A stretch of DNA of 64,000 bases, from the NCBI GenBank assembly GCA_021442155.1, contig JAKCPB010000360.1:186001-250000 (forward strand). Direction: 5' to 3'. This document shows positions 59,330-64,000 of this stretch, in pieces; positions within the stretch are counted from its first letter, which is position 1, and every line of letters starts with the position of its first letter. The position numbers and the translations under genes are program-made. The notes under the pieces are model-generated. The model did not search any database. It worked only from the letters and a program-made list of their open reading frames with translations, and had not been told where the DNA came from. This DNA is from Cymbidium sinense (Eukaryota; Streptophyta; Magnoliopsida; Asparagales; Orchidaceae).

Positions 59330-59840
59330 AGGTTAGGCCAGCAACCACCAATGGGAGATGTATTTTGATGGTGTTCTTCTTTTCTTAAAGGTGAAGCACC
59401 ATGATCTACTCTCCTAGGAAAGGCAAGGGTAGGAATAGTTCTTCTAACTCCAAACCACGATGTGATGAGATTGTCATAATATCTTTCCAACCACTGCACC
59501 AATAATGAAGCTGAGTATGAGGCCTTGATTGTTAATTTGGAGTTAGCCATCACTATCAGTGTCAAGAGCCTCAACATCTTTGGGGATTCTCAGTTGATCA
59601 TCAACCAGATTGCCAGGTCCTACCGGATTCTCAAATCTAAGCTTCATCATTACTATGAGTATACCATGAAGTTGTTGGCTGGTTTAAGTTACCATCTACA
59701 AGGTTCCCGGCGAGAGAATCAGATGAGATGTTTGGTCAAACTTGCCAAAGAATTGGCATATCCGGAAGATGAGTCCATTTCAATAAGGGTCCAAAATAAA
59801 AAAGTTCTATCCCTTATTGATGTTGAACTCATCAAGAGAC
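59330..59840 (+). pseudogene. Second RNase H (aRNH), copy C
   Basis: MYFDGV (about 59358), then NNEAEYEALIVNLELAIT (about 59500-59550), then IFGDSQLIINQIARSYRI (about 59576-59630) give the three acidic sites of the extra RNase H in order. The frame from 59525 stays open for 212 codons into integrase. Some upstream codons are shifted. This domain between RH and integrase is the key marker for the Tat/Ogre lineage. Confidence 0.9.
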
Positions 59841-61094
59841 TTTCTCTTGAAGGGGAGGTTGATGTTGCCAAAATGGACAAGGAGCTGGATTGGAAGCAAC
59901 CATTCATAGATTACTTGAACACTGGCAAACTACCTCAAGAGAAATCACAAGCCCATCATGTGAAACAGAGAGCTCTCTCCTACCCTCTTATTAATGGAAC
60001 CCCGTACTACCGGCCTTTTGACCAAATGTGGTTACGTTGTTTAGATAAACATGAAACCCATGGCATTGTAATCGAGGTACATTCAAGTTTATGTGGAGCT
60101 CATCAATCTGGTCTGAAGATGAAGATGAAGATCAAAAGACTTGGATACTCTAAATTAAATTGAATGAATGTAGCTAAGAGATGCCATCAATGTCGTGGCA
60201 GTGTGGTCCTCCACCAACCACCCAACATTTTACACCTACATTGGCTTCATGGCCATTTGAGTGTTGGGGTCGACATTGTAGGTCCGTCGATCCTCCTTCT
60301 TTAAGGGCATCGATTCATCTTAGCTCCTACCGACTACTTTTCCAAGTGGAAGGAAGCCATCCCACTCAAAGAGGTCAAAACTCACCATGTGCTTCAATTT
60401 TTTAGGAACCATATCGTATATAGGTTCAAGGTGCCTCGAATTATATCTGATAATGGCACTGCATTCAAAAGCACGAAGATCAACAGCTTCACGAGAAGAC
60501 ACGGTATAGATTGGAGATACTCCACCATCTACTATCCCAGAGCAAATGGTTTAGTAGAAGAATTCAACAAAATTCTCATCAAGATACTGAAGAAGACTCT
60601 TGATGACAACAAATGATAATGGAATGAGCAATTGGTTGAAGCCTTATGGGTCTGCCACACCACATACAATCTGCCCCATTTTCTTTAGTGTATGGGTCCA
60701 AAGCCGTTCTTCCTTTAGAATTTCAACTCTCCTCACTAAGTATAGTATTGGGTAACAAAATCACTATAGAGTAGAATGCAAAAGTTGTTAGAAGAGCTTG
60801 AAGGTTTGAAGGAGAGTCACTGAGCATGCAGAACCTCGAGTTGTATAAGGCCAAAATGAATCAAGATCACACAAGTTGGTGCGCTAGTCTTTTAGTAGGA
60901 GAACTTGTGTTAGTCCTTAAGAGACCAATTGTTGCCCGTCAAAATATGGGAGGTAAGTTTGAACCCACTTGGGAAGGCCCCTATGTCATAGAGAAGGCCT
61001 ACTAAGAAGGATCTTATCATCTTATTGATTGTAAAGGGGAACACCCGATGCTTCCAATTAATGGGATCTATCAAAAGAAATATTGCCCATTAAA
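59841..61094 (+). pseudogene. Integrase, copy C
   Basis: The HHCC part reads IVIEVHSSLCGAHQSGLKMK (to about 60120) then RCHQCR near 60180. The DDE core is visible in pieces: a GVDIVGP-like first aspartate (about 60263-60290), FRNHIVYRFKVPRIISDNGT with the second aspartate (60392-60460), and PRANGLVEEFNKILIKILKK with the glutamate (about 60535-60590). The C-terminal module from 60690 has EPTWEGPYVIEKAY. A small deletion lies near 60668. The stop is displaced by one base; the end given is where A and B terminate. Confidence 0.9.
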
Positions 61095-63867
61095 TAAATC
61101 ATGTTTGAAAATAATCATTAATAAAAAAAACAAAATTTGATTCCATTCATCAAACCTTCTCTTCTTTCAAGTGTTGTTTGCTTGTCTTGAATCCGTGACA
61201 TGTTTAGGGTAGGTGTAAGAGTCGCCAGTGGCATTCTATTCCTCTTTCACAACACAAACATGATCTGTCAATGCTATTAGAATAGGTGTAAGAGTACCCG
61301 AGAGGCATTATTTTGATTAGCATAACTAAGTTACGTGTGAGAGAACCTAAGTGAAATCCTTTCTTAGTGGGAATTCTTATTGCCATCTGTGGCATCATTT
61401 CATAATAACCCAGCGTGTTTAAGGTAGGTGTAAGAGTCCCTCCGAGGCATCCTATTCCTTTTTAACACATGCACAAAACACAAACACAAATCTTTTATCT
61501 CAAGCTTTGATGTGGGAGCAAGCCCACGTGGTACTAACTCATTACTCTAGGTGGTCTACATGCTACCTCGCTAGTATGTCACCTAGTGGTCACTTATTTG
61601 GGGATGTGAGTCCCGTGCTTTCATTCTTGATCATTGCAAACCAATGAGTGCCTTTGTTAGAATAGTAGTCTTCCTTAGTAAACTACTTTATGCTGACTTC
61701 GTTTAAGAAGATGTGAGTCATCGTGCCTTCTTCTTGAACCAGCCATCATGTCCTAATTGGGTCGAGTATATTTGAGGTTTAGGGTAAGTCCCCCAGAGGT
61801 TCCTTTCCTCTTGACTACTTTTGAGTTGATATAAGTCCCCTAGTGGCATTCACTCAGTAGTTTCCCTAGGATACAGCGAAGACTATCGATAGTCAGTTCT
61901 ATAGGAGGATGTGAGTCTCCAGAGCTTTCTTCCTAGGCGATTATTGCAACGGGCACCTTAGGTTGGTTGATGTTTTATCGACGGCGACTCACCCGTGGTT
62001 ACACCACTTGGAAGATATTTCCTCGTGCTTTCTCCTTGAGTTGGACATCGAATACTTATTGGATATATAACTAGCCATGTCATTTTCTCTAGGGTGTTGG
62101 ATTAAGCCCTTACCAGACCCATCCCCTATGGGTACTCTATTTGGATCAAGTCCTTTGCGACCCCATTTAGATACTACCTGGGTTACTTTTGGATTGGACA
62201 ATCCCCCTTTCCTAGTAGCCACCCCGGTAGTTGGAAAATTTATTCAGTGGATATGCAGATTCTCCCTTGGATCAATAAATCTGAGATAAGTCTAGGTTGT
62301 TATAAGCTTCTTCTTAGTTTGATCTCTCACAAACTAATAGGGTCCATGATAATACAAACAAAATAATAAACAAACAAAATTAATTCGCTTGTAGATTAGG
62401 AATTCAAGCCCCCAAAGGGCCCCCTTTTCCCAAGCAAGCATCCTATCTTTAGGGCAGTGTCAGCAGAACACCCTATAGGAATTGCCTGACTACCTGAGTT
62501 GAGAGAAATCCTGGTCAGTACTCACTCGTAGTCTCCCTTAGGTTAGGTTCAATCTATTTTTTCACAAACAGGTTACCTCAACAATTATTCTACTTTGAAA
62601 GATATAAGACTATGACACATTCTTTCTAGCATGATTGTCACAAATAAATGACGACCCACAGTTGATTTATTTGTTAAGCAACCGATCCATGTGGTCTTTT
62701 CTAGTGGAAGATGTGATTCCGAGCTTTCTTAAATTGATCATTACAAACCGAAAGGAACTCTTTTGGTTGGATAGCTCTCCCATCGGCCTAGAAGCTACTC
62801 TCTTTGTTTCAGTAAATCTAAGATAGGTCTGCACTTTTAAAAGCTCCTTCTTAGTTTGATCCATCACAAACCAACATAATCCATCAAAATAAAAATTAAA
62901 AAGAAACCAGTCTTGACTATTCTTTAAGTTGATCTAAGTCCCCCAGTGGCATTCACTCAATAGTCAGCCCTAGGTGGGTTTGATTTATTGCCCAAAGCAA
63001 CCAATCACCCCAACGGTTCTTTATTTTTAGAAGATGTGAGTCCCCATGCTTTCTTCTTAAAACTTGTCCATTGAATATCAAAAAGCATTTCTCCTTTATT
63101 GGGTAGTCCTACCTTGTGGTTGGTAGACTATTCCCTTTGAATTGATAAATTTGAGTTAGGTCTAGGCTTTCGTGGCCCTTACTCAATGCAATTCATCGCA
63201 AACCTATGGGATCCATAATAATTAAAACAAACAAAACTAAAAATGAAATCAATCTTTACTATCTTTGAGTTGATCTTAGTCCCCCAGCGACATTCACTCA
63301 ACAGTCAGCCCTAGGTTGGGTTCAATCTATTGTCTTGCCAATAGATTACCCCAGTCTTTACTTTGGAGGATGTAAGTCTACTATGCTTTCTTCCTAGTAT
63401 AGTGCTACATCGAAAGGCATCCCTTTGGTTGGCTAGTCTTACTATGTGTTTAGTAGACTATCCCTTTGGATTGATAAATCTAAATTAGCACTCCTATTTA
63501 GTACAACCCATTGCAAACCAACAGGGCACATCCTAAAAATTCTAACCTAACCAAAATTGAAACAAATTCAACCCTCTTCCCCAACAAAATAAATCAAATC
63601 TTTTTTATACTCAGTGATAATAAAATCAAACCTTCCATCCCCTTGTGAATGACTTTAACCTGCTTCCCTAGTAGAAGGTTCACACTCTATCTTATTCTTC
63701 TTATATCTTGGACATAAGTAGAGCCACATTGCACTAAGCTCTGGATTCTTTCTTTTCTTTGGTTAAGGATAGATTATTTGTTAGTGCTTGTGATCCTGGT
63801 GTTGTTGATCATTTGTCAACACCAATATGTGGTGTTTCTTGTCATTCACACCACACCTATTGGCCTT
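61095..63867 (+). repeat. Copy C 3' untranslated repeat region
   Basis: This is the same repeated boxes and order as 37438-40266, about 2.8 kb long. Units with aagatgtgagtccc and ccctttggttggctagt recur. No gene is supported. Just before the LTR the bases read about cacacctattggcctt, not a purine tract. Confidence 0.75.
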
Positions 63868-64000
63868 TGTTGACCTCATTTTAGAACTCTCAACCCCTCT
63901 CTTAGACATAGGAGTTCTCTTAGACTTTAAGAGTTTCTTAGTCTTAAGATACATCTAGTGATTAGGTGGATGCTCAAACCTAGTCCTAGAGACTTAGAAG
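63868..64000 (+). repeat. Start of the 3' LTR of copy C
   Basis: It begins TGTTGACCTC like the other LTRs and matches 40267-40400 to the end of the window. The remainder, and the predicted GAGGG duplication with the rest of copy B's LTR, lie outside. Confidence 0.8.

Larger units (their letters stand above)
46790..64000 (+). mobile_element. Copy C: near full-length element inserted in copy B's LTR
   Basis: It begins at 46790 with TGTTGATCTC directly after B LTR sequence. It runs LTR (with a 3.8 kb internal deletion), leader, gag-pol, 3' untranslated repeats, and reaches its own 3' LTR at 63868. The five bases GAGGG (46785-46789) are the predicted target duplication, to be found again after its 3' LTR. 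All genes are broken, yet it has its own LTR terminus within another copy, so it arrived by transposition. Confidence 0.85.

Overview
The window is plant nuclear DNA and I see no host gene in it. From end to end it is a nest of decayed copies of one very large Ty3/gypsy LTR retrotransposon. The domain order is Gag, protease, reverse transcriptase, RNase H, a second (archaeal-type) RNase H and integrase. Together with the sequence style of those domains, this places the family in the plant Tat/Ogre/Retand lineage. The AT-rich background, the many CAG-to-TAG stop codons and the retrotransposon-in-retrotransposon layout suggest a repeat-rich seed plant, probably a flowering plant with a large genome. 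I cannot name the species.

Layout. (1) 1-1122 is the untranslated region that normally lies 3' of pol, belonging to an upstream copy (Z). (2) 1123-23868 is copy A on the plus strand: LTR from 1123, leader to 10556, gag-pol 10557-19139, 3' untranslated repeats 19140-21078, and the start of the next LTR at 21079, which breaks off at 23868. (3) 23869-36440 is copy D on the minus strand: partial gag, leader and a full LTR whose outer end is 36440. (4) 36441-46789 is the plus-strand remainder of copy B: a reverse transcriptase piece fused by deletion to the integrase C-terminus, then 3' untranslated repeats and an LTR from 40267. (5) 46790-64000 is copy C on the plus strand: an LTR with a large internal deletion, leader, gag-pol 52502 to about 61094, 3' untranslated repeats, and the first bases of its 3' LTR at 63868. 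The simplest history is a head-to-tail array Z-A-B sharing LTRs. D then inserted into B's reverse transcriptase and C into B's 3' LTR. Later a large deletion fused A's 3' LTR to D's gag.

The LTR 5' end (TGTTGACC) is set by two independent junctions, at 36440 and 46790, that fall on the same base of the family sequence. The repeat distance from LTR start to LTR start is about 20 kb. With an LTR of roughly 6-7 kb, an intact element would be about 26 kb, more than half of it noncoding.

The most unusual content is in the noncoding part. The leader before gag is a chain of stem-loops. About twenty lie in tandem at roughly 75-80 bp spacing, with a near-constant loop and stems that differ between units and between copies by paired, compensating substitutions. 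The LTR also carries tandem units of about 165 bp built from two palindromes, and a roughly 0.9 kb array of TTGAC/GTCAA (W-box-like) motifs, many as inverted pairs. The coding regions are all pseudogenes. Copies A and C share several stop codons where D still has glutamine codons.
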